In this document: piece after piece, positions 63,988-64,000 of the stretch
How positions within the stretch are numbered: position 1 is the first letter of the stretch
Layout: each line of letters begins with the position of its first letter
Assembly (NCBI RefSeq): GCF_910592395.1
Contig: NC_088308.1
Location: 18,119,501-18,183,500 of the forward strand
DNA: 64,000 nucleotides
Origin: Lineus longissimus
Lineage: Eukaryota; Nemertea; Pilidiophora; Heteronemertea; Lineidae
Direction of reading: 5' to 3'
Program-made: the position numbers and the translations under genes
Notes under the pieces: model-generated
Database searches by the model: none
What the model saw: only the letters and a program-made list of their open reading frames with translations
What the model was told of the DNA's origin: nothing

Positions 63988-64000
63988 TTCCTAGGGAAGG

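Larger units (their letters stand above)
56494..64000. other. Right end of the window, upstream of the fascin C-terminal exons
   Basis: If the fascin N-terminal exons lie beyond 64000, this is all intron. Apart from the candidate microexon (58428-58445), a SINE-core word (58967-58987), a decayed MITE (about 62484-62560), an exon-like segment (63325-63435) and an open frame at 63628-63987, I see only AT-rich non-coding sequence. Confidence 0.45.

Overview
Organism. This is eukaryotic nuclear DNA. Every recognisable protein is split into short exons with GT..AG junctions. Introns run from about 130 bp to over 13 kb, and intergenic and intronic DNA is AT-rich and full of small repeats. The proteins (CLEC16A/Ema, L-threonine aldolase, DRG2, COX11, fascin) and the repeat types (three ~300-bp tandem units followed by a (GAC)n tract and a hairpin, palindromic MITEs, tRNA-derived SINEs) fit a marine invertebrate bilaterian, either a lophotrochozoan or an invertebrate deuterostome. 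The sequence alone does not fix the phylum.

Layout. Five protein genes lie on alternating strands: CLEC16A (-, 1221-21384, 20 coding exons, C-terminus not found), L-threonine aldolase (+, 22519-25826, 9 exons, complete, 404 aa), DRG2 GTPase (-, 28800-33602, 14 exons, complete, 364 aa), COX11 (+, 34750-36465, 5 exons, complete, 289 aa) and the C-terminal part of a fascin (-, from 42658 upward, N-terminal exons outside the window). I rebuilt each gene by hand from splice sites. In the three complete genes and in the resolved part of CLEC16A, codon phase is consistent across every junction. CLEC16A/aldolase and DRG2/COX11 are head-to-head pairs, each separated by about 1.1 kb that must hold both promoters. 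Aldolase/DRG2 and COX11/fascin are tail-to-tail.

Functions. The genes are housekeeping and cell-biological: endosome and mitophagy control, amino-acid catabolism, a translation-associated GTPase, copper delivery to cytochrome oxidase, and actin bundling. They do not form one pathway. COX11 and the threonine aldolase (by its N-terminus) look mitochondrial.

Repeats. The CLEC16A and fascin introns and the COX11-fascin interval carry most of the repeats. These include a 1.5-kb element with mirrored arrays of a GGGGACGATTT word, two 223-bp near-perfect palindromes whose loops are exact reverse complements, a family of ~170-bp foldback elements, two 91-bp TA-flanked foldbacks, a HINE/pearl-like element, a 27-bp minisatellite carrying CACGTG in 8 of 9 units, and several other minisatellites. 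No tRNA, rRNA, CRISPR array or prokaryotic operon was found. I saw no new gene system; the most unusual items are the palindrome pair, the mirrored-array element and two candidate alternative exons.
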